DNA from: Teichococcus aerophilus | GTDB taxonomy: Bacteria; Pseudomonadota; Alphaproteobacteria; Acetobacterales; Acetobacteraceae | DNA: 64,000 bases | Assembly: GCF_014490485.1 (NCBI RefSeq) | Contig: NZ_JACTVA010000001.1 | Coordinates: forward strand, 186,001 to 250,000 | Direction of reading: 5' to 3' | In this document: positions 1 to 8,616 of the stretch, in pieces | How the letters are laid out: each line of letters opens with the position of its first letter | Position numbering within the stretch: position 1 is the stretch's first letter | Made by a program: the position numbers and the translations under genes | The notes under the pieces: model-generated | Databases searched by the model: none | Told to the model about the DNA's origin: nothing | The model's input: the letters and a program-made list of their open reading frames with translations, nothing else

Positions 1-540
1 CGCCCCTTCGTTGATCAGGTGATGCGCCAACTGGATGTCGCCGCTGTCGAACACCTCCAGCTCCGGCAGAACGCCGATGGCCTGCACCGCGCGGGCCATC
101 TCCGCCGCGTGCGCGGGAATGTTGATGGCCGCCCGCGTGTTGAACCACATGGTGTTGAGATCGAGCGTGCAGATCTCCGGCTTCAGCTCCAGCACGTGGC
201 GGATGCGCTCGGCGGGGGCGCACAGCGTGGTGCCGGGGCCGGGCAAGGCCGGGTTCTCGGCCCCCGGCACGAAGACGGCGCCGGGGCCGGTGGTCAGGTT
301 CAGCACCATGTCCACGCCGCTGTCACGGATACGCTCCACCACCTCCCGGTACAGTTCCAGCTTCATGCTGGGCGCGCCCGTCTCCGGGTCCCGCACATGC
401 AGGTGGACGATGGCGGCGCCGGCCCGTGCGGCATCGACGGCCTGGTCCGCGATCTGCCGTGGCGTGACGGGCACGTTGACGTGCCGGTCCGTCATCGGCG
501 CACTGCCGGTGACGGCGCAGGTCAGGATGATTTTTTTCAT
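1..540 (-). CDS. BKACE family beta-keto acid cleavage enzyme (DUF849), partial
   Basis: This is the N-terminal 180 residues of a 3-keto-5-aminohexanoate cleavage (Kce/BKACE) type enzyme. The reading frame runs off the left edge. The protein opens MKKIILTCAVTGS and carries the zinc-binding HLHVRDPETG motif near residues 46-55, both diagnostic of the family. BKACE enzymes condense a beta-keto acid with acetyl-CoA to give a CoA ester and acetoacetate; the substrate cannot be read from this fragment. It is the last visible gene of a leftward set with a phosphotriesterase-like hydrolase, a binding protein and an aminotransferase. That fits removal of an amino group to give a keto acid that is then cleaved, which is inference. 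Confidence 0.9.
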   Translation of the reverse strand, partial: MKKIILTCAVTGSAPMTDRHVNVPVTPRQIADQAVDAARAGAAIVHLHVRDPETGAPSMKLELYREVVERIRDSGVDMVLNLTTGPGAVFVPGAENPALPGPGTTLCAPAERIRHVLELKPEICTLDLNTMWFNTRAAINIPAHAAEMARAVQAIGVLPELEVFDSGDIQLAHHLINEGA

Positions 541-616
541 TGGAGCCTCCCGTTCAATACGCAGGAGGCGCGGCATTGAAGGGAGGGGCCACCCTCCGTG
601 CCGCGCCTCCGTCACC

Positions 617-1666
617 TTAGATGAAGGTCAGCAGGCGGCGCGGCGTGCCGACCATGATCTTGTCCAGCTCCGCCTCGGTGAAGCCGCGCCGGCGGGCCAG
701 GGGCAGCACCTTCTTGTAGATATGCGCGTAGCCCCAGCCGCCGAACTCGGACATATGCACCGTGTGGCAGATGTCGTGGCTGATGACGACCTGGCCGCCG
801 TGCCCGCGGTCGATCACCTTGCGGATGTCGCGCAGCCGCTGGCCGTCATTCGGCATGTCGATATCGATGTTCGGCGCGTAGTAGCAGCTCTCCTGCCCGA
901 ACAGGTCCCACTCCAGCACGACGCCGGCATCGGCCAGACGGAACAGACGGTCGTCATCGAAGATGGTGCGGTCGATATGGTCGATGATGGTGCGGGAGAG
1001 GTCGGCGCCATGCGCGCGCAGGAACTCCACCAGCATCCACGGATGGTCTTGGTGCCGCGCCGGGTGGATGGTCAGCGCCGCGCCGGTTTCCTGCTGCGCC
1101 AGGCAGGCGGCATGCAGCATCTTCTTCTCCAGATCGGTCCACGGCCACTGGCAGCCGATCTCGCCCAGCAGGCCGGCGCGGATGCCGGTGCCCCAGGCGC
1201 CGAGCTGCACCTGGTCCACCATCTCCTGCGCCAGTTCCTCCAGGCTGCGGTCGGCATTGGCCGGGTCCTGGTAGTCATGCACGTAGTGGCCCGAGCCCAT
1301 GACGATATGCGCGCCGCTGTCGCGCGAGGCCTGCGCCAGGCCCTCGGGGTTGGGCATCAACCCGCCGATGGTCAGCTCGACGATGGTGCGCCCCCCCTTC
1401 TGCACCACCTCGGCCGCCGCGCGGGTGGCGACGCCGACATCGAGCTGCGTGGTGTTGCTCTCCACCTTGATCTCGGAGACTTCCAGGTTCCACCATTGCT
1501 GCAGGTCCAGCCTGGAGGGCGGCGGCGGGTCGCTCCGCTGCCCCGGCGGCGTGATGTTCCAGATCAGGTGCTCGTGCATCAGGGTGGAGCCCAGGTCGGC
1601 GGGGTCGATCAGGCCCAGCACCGTCTGTGCCTTGCCCCGCATCTGGTCGCGCGTCAGCCGTGTCAT
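617..1666 (-). CDS. Phosphotriesterase-family metal-dependent hydrolase
   Basis: The product is 349 residues, typical for the phosphotriesterase (PTE/PLL) family of the amidohydrolase superfamily. The first metal ligands are in STLMHEHL near residues 24-31, and further His motifs follow (TIHPARH, and SHDICH late in the chain). The frame stays open far upstream, but ATG at 1666 is preceded by GGAGAC at a suitable distance and begins where family homology begins, so I chose it. Relatives are lactonases or esterases, and true phosphotriesterase activity is unlikely. The gene lies between the BKACE gene and a binding-protein gene on the same strand, probably in one operon. Substrate unknown. Confidence 0.87.
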   Translation of the reverse strand: MTRLTRDQMRGKAQTVLGLIDPADLGSTLMHEHLIWNITPPGQRSDPPPPSRLDLQQWWNLEVSEIKVESNTTQLDVGVATRAAAEVVQKGGRTIVELTIGGLMPNPEGLAQASRDSGAHIVMGSGHYVHDYQDPANADRSLEELAQEMVDQVQLGAWGTGIRAGLLGEIGCQWPWTDLEKKMLHAACLAQQETGAALTIHPARHQDHPWMLVEFLRAHGADLSRTIIDHIDRTIFDDDRLFRLADAGVVLEWDLFGQESCYYAPNIDIDMPNDGQRLRDIRKVIDRGHGGQVVISHDICHTVHMSEFGGWGYAHIYKKVLPLARRRGFTEAELDKIMVGTPRRLLTFI

Positions 1667-1704
1667 GATGGTCACTGTCTCCTTATGGTGTGTTGGCTGC
1701 GGCT

Positions 1705-3294
1705 TCAGGCGCGCCGCACGTTCCAGGGATAAGGCGCGGCCCCTTGCAGGAAGCCGCTGAGGTTGGCGCGGTAAGCCGTCCGCATGAAGAACTGGCCGAG
1801 CGGGACGATCGGCGCCTCCTGGAAGGATTCGACCTGGATCTTCTCCGCGATGGCGGCGCGCGATGCGTCGTCCGGCGCATCCAGCCAATCGGCCGCCAGC
1901 GTCTCGACGCGCGCATTCTCGTACCAGCCGAACCAGCCGCGATCGCCTTGCCCGCGCAGGGTCGGGTTGATCGCGGGCGTGTAGACGGTCAGCGACGGCC
2001 ACCAGGTGTGGAAGATGCTCCAGCCGCCCTGCTCCACCGGCGCGCGGCTGCCACGCCGCTGCACGACGGAACCCCAGTCGGTCTCCACCAGTTCCACATT
2101 CATGCCCAGGCGCTTCAGCAGATCGGCGGTGACCAGGCCGAAGGGCGACATGCTCGGCATGTCCGACGGATTGATGACGACGACGCGCTCGCCATTATAG
2201 CCAGCGTCGCCGAGCATCTTCTTGACCTTGCCGAGGTCGCGCGCGCCTTGCATCGGCTCGGCGCCGGTTTCGTTGGCATAGGGCGTGTCGCAGGGCCAGA
2301 CGGAATAGCAGGTGCGGAACAGTTCCGGCTCATTCGCCGTCACCGCGCGCATGTAATCGTCCTGACTGGCGGCGTAGAGGATGGCGCGGCGGATGGCGGC
2401 CTTGTTGAACGGGGCGTGCAGGCAGTTGAAGCGCAGCGTGCCGATGTAGCCGGCGGGGTCGTTGACCGCGACCTTCACGTCCCGGTTCCGCAACAGCAGT
2501 GGCGCCAGGTCGGGGTGAATCTGGTCCCACCAGTCAATCTCGCCAGTCTGCAAGGCGCCGGCAGCGGTCGCGGCATCCGGCATGATGTGCCACTCGACGC
2601 GTTCGAAATGCGCCACCTTGCCGCCGGAGGTGCGCTGCGCCTCCTCCTGCCGCGGCACATACCCGGCGAACTTGGCGTAGGCAGCGCGGCTGCCGGAGAC
2701 ATACTCGTCGTTCAGGAAGCGATAGGGGCCGGAGCCCACCATCTCCGTCACCTGCTTGAACGGATCGGTCCGTGCCAGCCGCTCCGGCATCATGAACGGG
2801 GTGAGGGAAGAGGTCTTGGCCAGCGCGTCCAGCAGCAGCGGGAAGGGCTTGTTCAGGCGGATGCGGAGGGTGCGGTCATCCGCCGCGCCCCATTCCTCCA
2901 CACGCGGTGCCAGGGATTGGCCGAACGTGTCCCGCTTGCTCCATCGCTCCAGACTGGCGGCGCAGTCGCGTGCCAGCACCTTCTCTCCATCGTGCCAGCG
3001 CAGGCCGTCGCGCAGGCGGATCTGCCAGGTCAGCCCGTCGGCGGAGACGGTGTGGCCCTCCGCCATCTGCGGCCGTACGCGCAGGTCGTTGTCCAGGCCG
3101 TACAGCGTGTCGAACACGTAGTAGCCGTGGTTGCTGGTGACGGCGGCAGTGGTCCAGATCGGGTCCAGCGAGGTCAGGTTGGCCTGCGGTACGAAGCGCA
3201 GCACCTTGTTGTCGGCCGCGCGGGCCCGCATCGGCGGGGCGGCGGCCGCGGCGACCAAGCCGGCGGACGTGGCGATGAAGCGACGGCGATGCAT
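1705..3294 (-). CDS. ABC transporter substrate-binding protein, family 5 (peptide/nickel type), Tat signal
   Basis: The 529-residue product is a periplasmic solute-binding protein of the DppA/OppA/NikA class (SBP family 5). It starts MHRRRFIATSAGLVAAAAA, a twin-arginine type leader with cleavage expected after ARA-A near residue 27. The mature part shows the usual start (LRFVPQANLTSLDPIW) and the GSGPYRF motif. GGAG lies about 7 nt before the ATG. It shares its operon with an aminotransferase and hydrolases, but no permease or ATPase gene is present, so the rest of the transporter must be elsewhere. It is clearly homologous to the binding protein at 54326-55909. The ligand may be an amino compound (inference). 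Confidence 0.9.
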   Translation of the reverse strand: MHRRRFIATSAGLVAAAAAPPMRARAADNKVLRFVPQANLTSLDPIWTTAAVTSNHGYYVFDTLYGLDNDLRVRPQMAEGHTVSADGLTWQIRLRDGLRWHDGEKVLARDCAASLERWSKRDTFGQSLAPRVEEWGAADDRTLRIRLNKPFPLLLDALAKTSSLTPFMMPERLARTDPFKQVTEMVGSGPYRFLNDEYVSGSRAAYAKFAGYVPRQEEAQRTSGGKVAHFERVEWHIMPDAATAAGALQTGEIDWWDQIHPDLAPLLLRNRDVKVAVNDPAGYIGTLRFNCLHAPFNKAAIRRAILYAASQDDYMRAVTANEPELFRTCYSVWPCDTPYANETGAEPMQGARDLGKVKKMLGDAGYNGERVVVINPSDMPSMSPFGLVTADLLKRLGMNVELVETDWGSVVQRRGSRAPVEQGGWSIFHTWWPSLTVYTPAINPTLRGQGDRGWFGWYENARVETLAADWLDAPDDASRAAIAEKIQVESFQEAPIVPLGQFFMRTAYRANLSGFLQGAAPYPWNVRRA

Positions 3295-3424
3295 CTGCGG
3301 TCTCCATTTCCTGGGTTCTCACGCCGCAGCCTGGCCCCGTCCGTTCCGGACGGGGTCAGCCGCGCTTCCTCGGTGTTTCTTGTGGTGTCTTGCGCGGCCG
3401 CGCCCGGTGCGGGCGCGGCGCGGG

Positions 3425-4783
3425 TCAGCCCGCCACGCCGCCGGCCAGCAGGAGCGGCCTGCGGCTTTCGGCGAATTCCGTGACGGTATCGACGAAGCGG
3501 TCCATCTCCGCCTCGCCCACCGGCAGGCTGAGCGCGACCATGCCGCGCCGGGCGAGGTAGATGCCGGCCTCCAGCATATCCAGGAAGAACAGCTCCCGCA
3601 GGGCTTCCTCCCCGGGCGTGGCGGCGTAGCCACGCCGGGGCGCCGGCTGGCGGAAATGCACCGTCATCATCGAGCCGATGCCTGTGAAGCACAGTGGCAG
3701 GCCTGCCGCCGTGCCGACCGCGTTGAGCCGCCCGCGCAGCTTCTCGCCACGCTGGTACAGCGCTTCCGCGACATCGGCGGTGAAGATCTCGCCCATCGCC
3801 ACCCCGCCGGCGGCCATGGACAGCACGTTGTTGTTGAACGTCCCCGCATGCGGCAGCTTCTCCGCCAACAGGGCCATGATGTCCGCGCGGCCACCGAAGG
3901 CGCCGAAGCTCATGCCGCCGGCGATGTACTTGCCCAGCGTCGTCAGCTCCGGCGTGATGCCAAGCCGTGCCTGCATGCCGCCGGCCGACATGCGGGAAGT
4001 CATCACCTCGTCGAAGATCAGCAGCGCGCCGGTCTCGTCCGCCAGCGCCCGCAGGCTGGCGAGGAATTCCGGCGTCGCCGGGATGCAGCCGCCCGAACCC
4101 TGCATCGGCTCGACGATGATGGCCGCCAGGTCGCCCGCATGCGCGCGGGCCACGGCGGCGGCATCCTCGCTGTCGTTGTAGTCGGCCAGGACGAAGGGCA
4201 GGGGCAGGGTGGCCATGCTGCTGCCGGTCAGCGGGAAGGTCAGCACGCCGCCGTGGTAGCCGCCGCGGAACACCAGCGTGGTGCCGCGCCCGGTGAAGGC
4301 GCGGGCCACGGTCAGCGCCATCAGGTTCGCCTCGGTGCCGCTATTGGTGAAGCGCACCTGCTGCAGGGAGGGGAAGCGGCCGCAGAGCAGGCGGGCCAGC
4401 CGTTCCTCGCCCGCGCCCACGGCGGCCAGGTTGGTGCCCCGGCGCAGCACGGCGTGCAGCGCGTCGTGGATGCGCGGTTCGGAATGGCCGAACAGGCCGG
4501 CGGTGTATTCCCCGCACAGGTCCAGGTATTCCTGCCCATCCAGGTCCCACACCCGGCAATCCTCGCCCCGCTCCATCGCGGTGGGGAAGGGGCCGTAGGA
4601 GAGGACCGAGCGCGTATTACCGCCAGGCAGCACCTCCAACGCCTTCTGGTGCAGCGCCGCGCTGGCGGGGCGGCGGTTGGTGTAGCGCGCCCGGGCCTCG
4701 GCCACCGCGCTGTCGAGGTCGCTGTTGCGCCGCAACGTCTCGGGCTGGGCCAGGGTACCGGCGGGGGCGGTAGGGGGTGCCAT
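3425..4783 (-). CDS. Class III PLP aminotransferase (glutamate-1-semialdehyde aminomutase-like)
   Basis: The 452-residue protein is a fold-type I, class III PLP enzyme. Visible motifs are FTNSGTEANLMAL (phosphate-binding segment), LIFDEVMTSR (PLP-ring Asp) and TTLGKYIAGGMSFGA with the Schiff-base Lys. It resembles catabolic transaminases more than biosynthetic HemL, since the context is a GntR-controlled uptake and hydrolysis operon. An in-frame ATG at 4843 would add 20 residues, but it has no ribosome site and abuts the TGTGATCACA palindrome. ATG at 4783 is preceded by GAGG with 8-nt spacing and was preferred. It is first in the leftward operon with the binding protein, PTE-like and BKACE genes. 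Donor and acceptor unknown. Confidence 0.88.
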   Translation of the reverse strand: MAPPTAPAGTLAQPETLRRNSDLDSAVAEARARYTNRRPASAALHQKALEVLPGGNTRSVLSYGPFPTAMERGEDCRVWDLDGQEYLDLCGEYTAGLFGHSEPRIHDALHAVLRRGTNLAAVGAGEERLARLLCGRFPSLQQVRFTNSGTEANLMALTVARAFTGRGTTLVFRGGYHGGVLTFPLTGSSMATLPLPFVLADYNDSEDAAAVARAHAGDLAAIIVEPMQGSGGCIPATPEFLASLRALADETGALLIFDEVMTSRMSAGGMQARLGITPELTTLGKYIAGGMSFGAFGGRADIMALLAEKLPHAGTFNNNVLSMAAGGVAMGEIFTADVAEALYQRGEKLRGRLNAVGTAAGLPLCFTGIGSMMTVHFRQPAPRRGYAATPGEEALRELFFLDMLEAGIYLARRGMVALSLPVGEAEMDRFVDTVTEFAESRRPLLLAGGVAG

Positions 4784-4847
4784 GCGGTTGACCTCGCTGT
4801 ATGTGTCCACGGTAGGGACGCTATCGGCATCTCGATTCGCCATGAAA

Positions 4848-4857
4848 TGTGATCACA
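4848..4857. promoter_or_regulatory. Perfect 10-bp palindrome, candidate GntR operator
   Basis: TGTGATCACA is a perfect palindrome in the 85-bp gap between the divergent aminotransferase (start 4783) and GntR gene (start 4869), in a locally A+T-rich patch. FadR-subfamily GntR proteins bind short palindromes of this size. Assignment to the adjacent regulator is inference. Confidence 0.5.
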
Positions 4858-4868
4858 AAATTGCTGGC

Positions 4869-5624
4869 ATGACAATGACGATGACACCGCACCAGCCGCC
4901 TTCCGCCGAACTGCCGCTGGAGGAGCAGGCCTATCGTCGGCTGCGGCAGGCACTGGTGGCTGGCGTGTTCGCCCCGGGTGACAAGCTCTCCATCCGCCGC
5001 ATCGCGGAGGCGCTGGGCACCAGCCCGATGCCGGCCCGCACCGCGCTGCGGCGCCTGGCGATCGAGCAGGCGGTGGACGTGCTGCCCTCCGGCACCGCCA
5101 TCGTGCCGCGCCTGACGCGCGCCGCCTTCCTGGAACTCAGCAGCATCCGTGCGTCGCTGGAGCCGCTGGCCATCCGGCTTGCGGCGGCGCGGCTGGATGA
5201 CGCCACGCTGGAGGCGCTGGAGACGCTGCTGGCCGAGCATGGCGAAGTGCGCGGCAGCGGCCAGCCGGAGCATTTCCTGCGCGTGGACCGCGAATTTCTG
5301 TTCACCCTCTACCGGCAGGCCGGCGCGCCGATGCTGCTTGGCATGATCGAGGCGCTGTGGCTGCGGCGCGGCCCGTTATTCTGGGAGGCACGGTGGGTGC
5401 TGATGGGTCGGCCGCAGGAGACGGCGCACCGGCACGGACCCATCCTGCAGGCGCTGCGCCGGGGCGACGCCGCCGCCGCCGCCGCGGAGCTGGAGGCCGA
5501 GATCAACGACGCGACCGTGGTCCTGCTGCGCGAGATGCGGTTCGAGGGCGACCCGGCGGCCCAGGCTATACCCGTGCTGGGCCGGAAGGGCGCCAGGGGC
5601 CGCGGCAGGCTGACGCTGGAATGA
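4869..5624 (+). CDS. GntR family transcriptional regulator (FadR/FCD type)
   Basis: This 251-residue regulator has an N-terminal winged helix (about residues 15-80; AYRRLRQALVAGVFAPGDKLS and IAEALGTSPMPARTALRRL) and an all-helical FCD effector domain after residue 90. The frame is open upstream, including an ATG at 4842. That start would put the palindrome inside the coding sequence, so the MTMTMT start at 4869 was chosen; no strong ribosome site is visible for either. It is transcribed away from the aminotransferase/binding-protein operon and most likely controls it. An alanine run (GCC repeat near 5468-5485) lies in the C-terminal domain. Confidence 0.88.
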   Translation: MTMTMTPHQPPSAELPLEEQAYRRLRQALVAGVFAPGDKLSIRRIAEALGTSPMPARTALRRLAIEQAVDVLPSGTAIVPRLTRAAFLELSSIRASLEPLAIRLAAARLDDATLEALETLLAEHGEVRGSGQPEHFLRVDREFLFTLYRQAGAPMLLGMIEALWLRRGPLFWEARWVLMGRPQETAHRHGPILQALRRGDAAAAAAELEAEINDATVVLLREMRFEGDPAAQAIPVLGRKGARGRGRLTLE

Positions 5625-5649
5625 CGCCTCTCGGCTGGCCCTTATCGGT

Positions 5650-6975
5650 TTAGCGAAGCGCCGTGTCCACCGCCTGGCCCAGAAGCTCGACGATCCGGTC
5701 GATATCTTCCGGCCGCGCCGTGTAGGGAGGGGCGATGATGACGTGGTCGCCGTGCTCGCCATCGATGGTCCCGCCCATCGGGTAGATCATGATCCCGGCG
5801 GCCATGGCGGCGTCCTTCACCGCGTCGTTCACCTTGCGGGCGGGGTCGAAGCTGCGGCGGCTGGCGCGGTCCTCGACGAATTCCAACGCCCAGAACAGGC
5901 CGCGCCCGCGGATGTCGCCGACATGCGCGTGGTTGCCGAAGCGCTCCTGCAACCCGGCTTCCAGCCGCGCGCCCATCGTGCGCACATTGGCCAGCAACCC
6001 GTCATCCCGGATGATGCGTTGCACGGCCAGTGCCGCCGCGCAGGCCACCGGGTGCGCCTGGTAGGTGTGGCCATGCTTGAAGGCGCCGGAACCTTCCGAC
6101 AACGCCTGCACGATGCGGCCCTGCGCCAGCACGGCGCCGATCGGCTGGTAGCCGCCCCCCAAGCCCTTGGCGATGGTCTGGATGTCGGGGGAGACACCTT
6201 CCTGCTCCCACGCATGCAGCGTGCCGGAACGGCCCATGCCGCACATCACCTCATCCAGGATCAGCAACGCGCCGTGCCGGTCGCATACCGCGCGCATGGC
6301 GGGAAAGTAGCCGGGCAGGGCGGTGACGCAGCCTGCGGTGGCGCCGACGATGGGCTCGGCGACGAAGGCGGCCACCGTGTCGGGCCCCAGGCGCTGGAAC
6401 TCCGCCTCCAGCTCGGCGGCGAGGCGGGCGACGTAGTCCGCGTCGCTTTCCCCTGGCCCCTGGAAGCGATAGGCGAAGCAGGGCGAGACATGGCTGAAGC
6501 AGCTGGCCAGGATCGGCTCGTACGGCGCCCGCCGCGCCATGTTGCCGCCGAGGCCGAGCGCGCCCAGCGTGTTGCCGTGATAGCTCTGCCGCCGGGCGAT
6601 GAAGCGGTGCCGCCGGGGCTGGCCGATCTCCAGGAAGTATTGCCGCGCCAGCTTCAGCGCCGCCTCCATCGCCTCGGAGCCCGAGGAGACGAAATAGGCG
6701 TGGCTGAGCCCGCCCGGCATTTCCCCCACCAGCAGATCCGCCAGTTCCTCCGCCGCCGCGCAGGTGAAGAACACGGTGTGCGCGTAGGCGAGTTGCCGCG
6801 CCTGCTCGGTGATGGCCTGCACCACCCGCTCGTCCCCATGGCCGATGCAGGCGACGGCGGCGCCGCCGGAGGCATCGATCACCGGGGCGCCGGTTGCCCC
6901 CTGCACCATCAACCCCCGGCCGGAGACGGCCAGCAGCGGGTCCTTGCGCAGGCTGCGGTGGAGGATGCGGCTCAT
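5650..6975 (-). CDS. Class III PLP aminotransferase (aspartate aminotransferase family)
   Basis: The 441-residue product is a class III (omega-type) aminotransferase. It contains SSGSEAMEAALKLARQY in the cofactor phosphate region, LILDEVMCGMGR with the ring-binding Asp, and IAKGLGGGYQPIGA with the PLP Lys. The ATG at 6975 has GGGAG 8 nt upstream. Relatives act on omega-amino acids, diamines or beta-alanine-like compounds, usually with pyruvate as acceptor. It stands alone on its strand, diverging from an IclR regulator at 7119, and its stop lies 25 bp from the stop of the GntR gene (convergent). It is a different subgroup from the aminomutase-like proteins at 3425 and 55963. Confidence 0.88.
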   Translation of the reverse strand: MSRILHRSLRKDPLLAVSGRGLMVQGATGAPVIDASGGAAVACIGHGDERVVQAITEQARQLAYAHTVFFTCAAAEELADLLVGEMPGGLSHAYFVSSGSEAMEAALKLARQYFLEIGQPRRHRFIARRQSYHGNTLGALGLGGNMARRAPYEPILASCFSHVSPCFAYRFQGPGESDADYVARLAAELEAEFQRLGPDTVAAFVAEPIVGATAGCVTALPGYFPAMRAVCDRHGALLILDEVMCGMGRSGTLHAWEQEGVSPDIQTIAKGLGGGYQPIGAVLAQGRIVQALSEGSGAFKHGHTYQAHPVACAAALAVQRIIRDDGLLANVRTMGARLEAGLQERFGNHAHVGDIRGRGLFWALEFVEDRASRRSFDPARKVNDAVKDAAMAAGIMIYPMGGTIDGEHGDHVIIAPPYTARPEDIDRIVELLGQAVDTALR

Positions 6976-7056
6976 GGCAGATGCTCCCGGATGCCGAGGG
7001 GCGACACGCGCCTCAGGCGGAACCGGAGCACATGATGCTTTGGTGGCGATGTCAAT

Positions 7057-7085
7057 ATACAGGATGTAATCCCAAAATACAGGAT
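7057..7085. promoter_or_regulatory. Direct repeat ATACAGGAT x2, candidate IclR operator
   Basis: The 9-mer ATACAGGAT occurs at 7057-7065 and 7077-7085, exactly 20 bp apart (two helical turns). Interleaved inverted ATCC elements (GGATGTAATCC at 7062-7072) lie within it. It sits in the 143-bp A+T-rich gap between the divergent aminotransferase and IclR genes, where an autoregulating IclR protein would bind. Function is inferred. Confidence 0.5.
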
Positions 7086-7118
7086 TGCAGCAGCGCCGTG
7101 CGGCGCCTAGCCTCCGGC

Positions 7119-7886
7119 ATGACCGTCACCGACACCGTTCCCACCGCCGTCCGCAAAAGCTTCCAGATCCTGGAAGCCTTGGCGGCCTCGCCCCGCCCCG
7201 TCTCCGGCCTGGTGTTGGCGGAGAGCCTGGGCCTCACTCGCTCCACGCTTTCCCGCCTCGCGCTGAGCCTGGCGGCGCTGGGCTATCTGGAACGGGTGGA
7301 AGGCCTGGGGTGGCAGCTCGGGCCGGCGGCGCTGCGGCTGGGGCTGGCGCGGCTGGCGAATCTGGACATTCGCGGCATTGCCGCGCCGCTGATGCGGGCG
7401 CTGAGCGAGGAGGTGGACCTGCCGGTGGACCTCGCCATGCCGGTCGGCGATGAGATGCTGCATTTCGAACTGGCGCAGAAGGCCGGGCAGGTGGTGGTGG
7501 CCAGCGAGATGGGCGCGCGGCTGCCGATCGCCCGCACCGCGCTCGGCCACGCGGCGCTGTTCGCCATGGAGGCGCGGCGGCGGGAGCAGACCTTGCGGCG
7601 GCTGCGAGACGTGGCCGGTGCCGACTGGGCGGCGCAGGACGCTGCGATCGCCGCCTCCTTCGCGCAGTTGGCGCAGACGGGCTTCTGCATCGTCATCGGC
7701 CAGTTGCGGGCCGATGTCGCAGCGATCGGCGCGCCCTTTGTCGACCCGCGCGGCGGCGGCATCTTCAGCTTCAGCTGTTCGGCCTTCGGCTTCGCGGTGG
7801 AGGCACGAAGCCTGGAAGCCGTAGGCCCGAGGCTGTTGCGCATGGTGCGGCAGGTGGGCGCGGCGATGGGCGCCGCCGCGCCCTGA
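7119..7886 (+). CDS. IclR family transcriptional regulator
   Basis: This 255-residue protein has an N-terminal winged-helix domain (about residues 8-70, with LAESLGLTRSTLSRLALSL as recognition region) followed by an IclR effector domain with the GARLPIARTALGHA and GAPFVDPRGG segments typical of the family. The open frame extends upstream through the intergenic repeats. ATG at 7119 (MTVTDTVPTAVRKSF) starts where homology starts and leaves the operator-like repeats non-coding. It probably controls the divergent aminotransferase gene at 5650-6975. The ligand is not predictable from sequence. Confidence 0.88.
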   Translation: MTVTDTVPTAVRKSFQILEALAASPRPVSGLVLAESLGLTRSTLSRLALSLAALGYLERVEGLGWQLGPAALRLGLARLANLDIRGIAAPLMRALSEEVDLPVDLAMPVGDEMLHFELAQKAGQVVVASEMGARLPIARTALGHAALFAMEARRREQTLRRLRDVAGADWAAQDAAIAASFAQLAQTGFCIVIGQLRADVAAIGAPFVDPRGGGIFSFSCSAFGFAVEARSLEAVGPRLLRMVRQVGAAMGAAAP

Positions 7887-8034
7887 GCGCGGACATAGGG
7901 CTACCCCCCGTGGCCGATCTTCAGGCCAGGACGCGGTTGTGCCCGGTGCGGAAGGCGGCGGCGCGGCGATGCCCTTCCAGCCCCTTGCGTGCGCTCCGCA
8001 GAACGGCTCTTCTCGTCCAGCCGCCCCGGCGGCC

Positions 8035-8616
8035 TCAACTCGGCGCCGCGTCCGGTGGAATGGCGATGGAGAGCTGGAAGCCGCGCAGCGTGCTCACCTC
8101 GTCTTCGGGCGCTTCGGCCGGCATCAGCAGGACGGGGGAGGTTTCTCCCATTTGCGCGAACATCTCGGGCAAGCTGATGGCGGTGACCAGGCCGCGGACA
8201 TAGGCGGTTGCCGTGTCCTCCGCCTGCACGCGCGGGCCGAATGGCAGCGTCACGGCGCCCTGCGGCATCGGCACGGCGTCGCGGCCGGCGGCGATGGCGA
8301 AGCCGCGCGCGGCCAGGCCGCCAGCCTTCTTCTCCACGACCCAGCCGCTGGTCCCGCGTGTGTCTTCCGCGCCCGCCTGCTGCGCTTCCAGCCAGAAGAT
8401 CGGCGGCAGCGCATCCAGCACGGCGGGCGAGTGGGCGATCTCGGCGGCGGCCAGCCCGTGGGCCAGGCCGGCAATGCCGTCATCGGCCGCCAGGGCGGGC
8501 GCGGCTTCCGCGCGCAGGCGCTGCGCCGCGCGCCGCACATCCACCGGCGCCTGGGTGCCGAGCATGGCGGCCAGCAGGCTGCCCGCGGGAAACTTCAGCT
8601 TCGGCATGGTCTGCAT
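8035..8616 (-). CDS. Hypothetical protein, 193 residues
   Basis: I do not recognise this family. The frame continues upstream to 8781, but ATG at 8616 (MQTMPKLKFPAG) has GGAGACC 4-5 nt before it and is the likely start. The protein is soluble-looking and Ala-rich, has no signal peptide or membrane helix, and contains two tryptophans (FWLEAQQ, GWVVEKKAGG). It is divergent from the deacylase gene at 8973. Coding status rests on the ribosome site, the G+C-rich third positions and the even amino-acid composition of the C-terminal two thirds. Confidence 0.6.
   Translation of the reverse strand: MQTMPKLKFPAGSLLAAMLGTQAPVDVRRAAQRLRAEAAPALAADDGIAGLAHGLAAAEIAHSPAVLDALPPIFWLEAQQAGAEDTRGTSGWVVEKKAGGLAARGFAIAAGRDAVPMPQGAVTLPFGPRVQAEDTATAYVRGLVTAISLPEMFAQMGETSPVLLMPAEAPEDEVSTLRGFQLSIAIPPDAAPS

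Noticed and set aside
35-1732. Long rightward open frame opposite the BKACE and PTE-like genes
   Set aside because: It has no recognisable motif, an extreme His/Arg/Gly composition, and lies antisense to two genes with clear family motifs. Many such frames occur in this G+C-rich window.
5468-5485. GCC trinucleotide run
   Set aside because: It encodes an Ala stretch inside the FCD domain of the GntR protein and is ordinary for high-G+C coding DNA.
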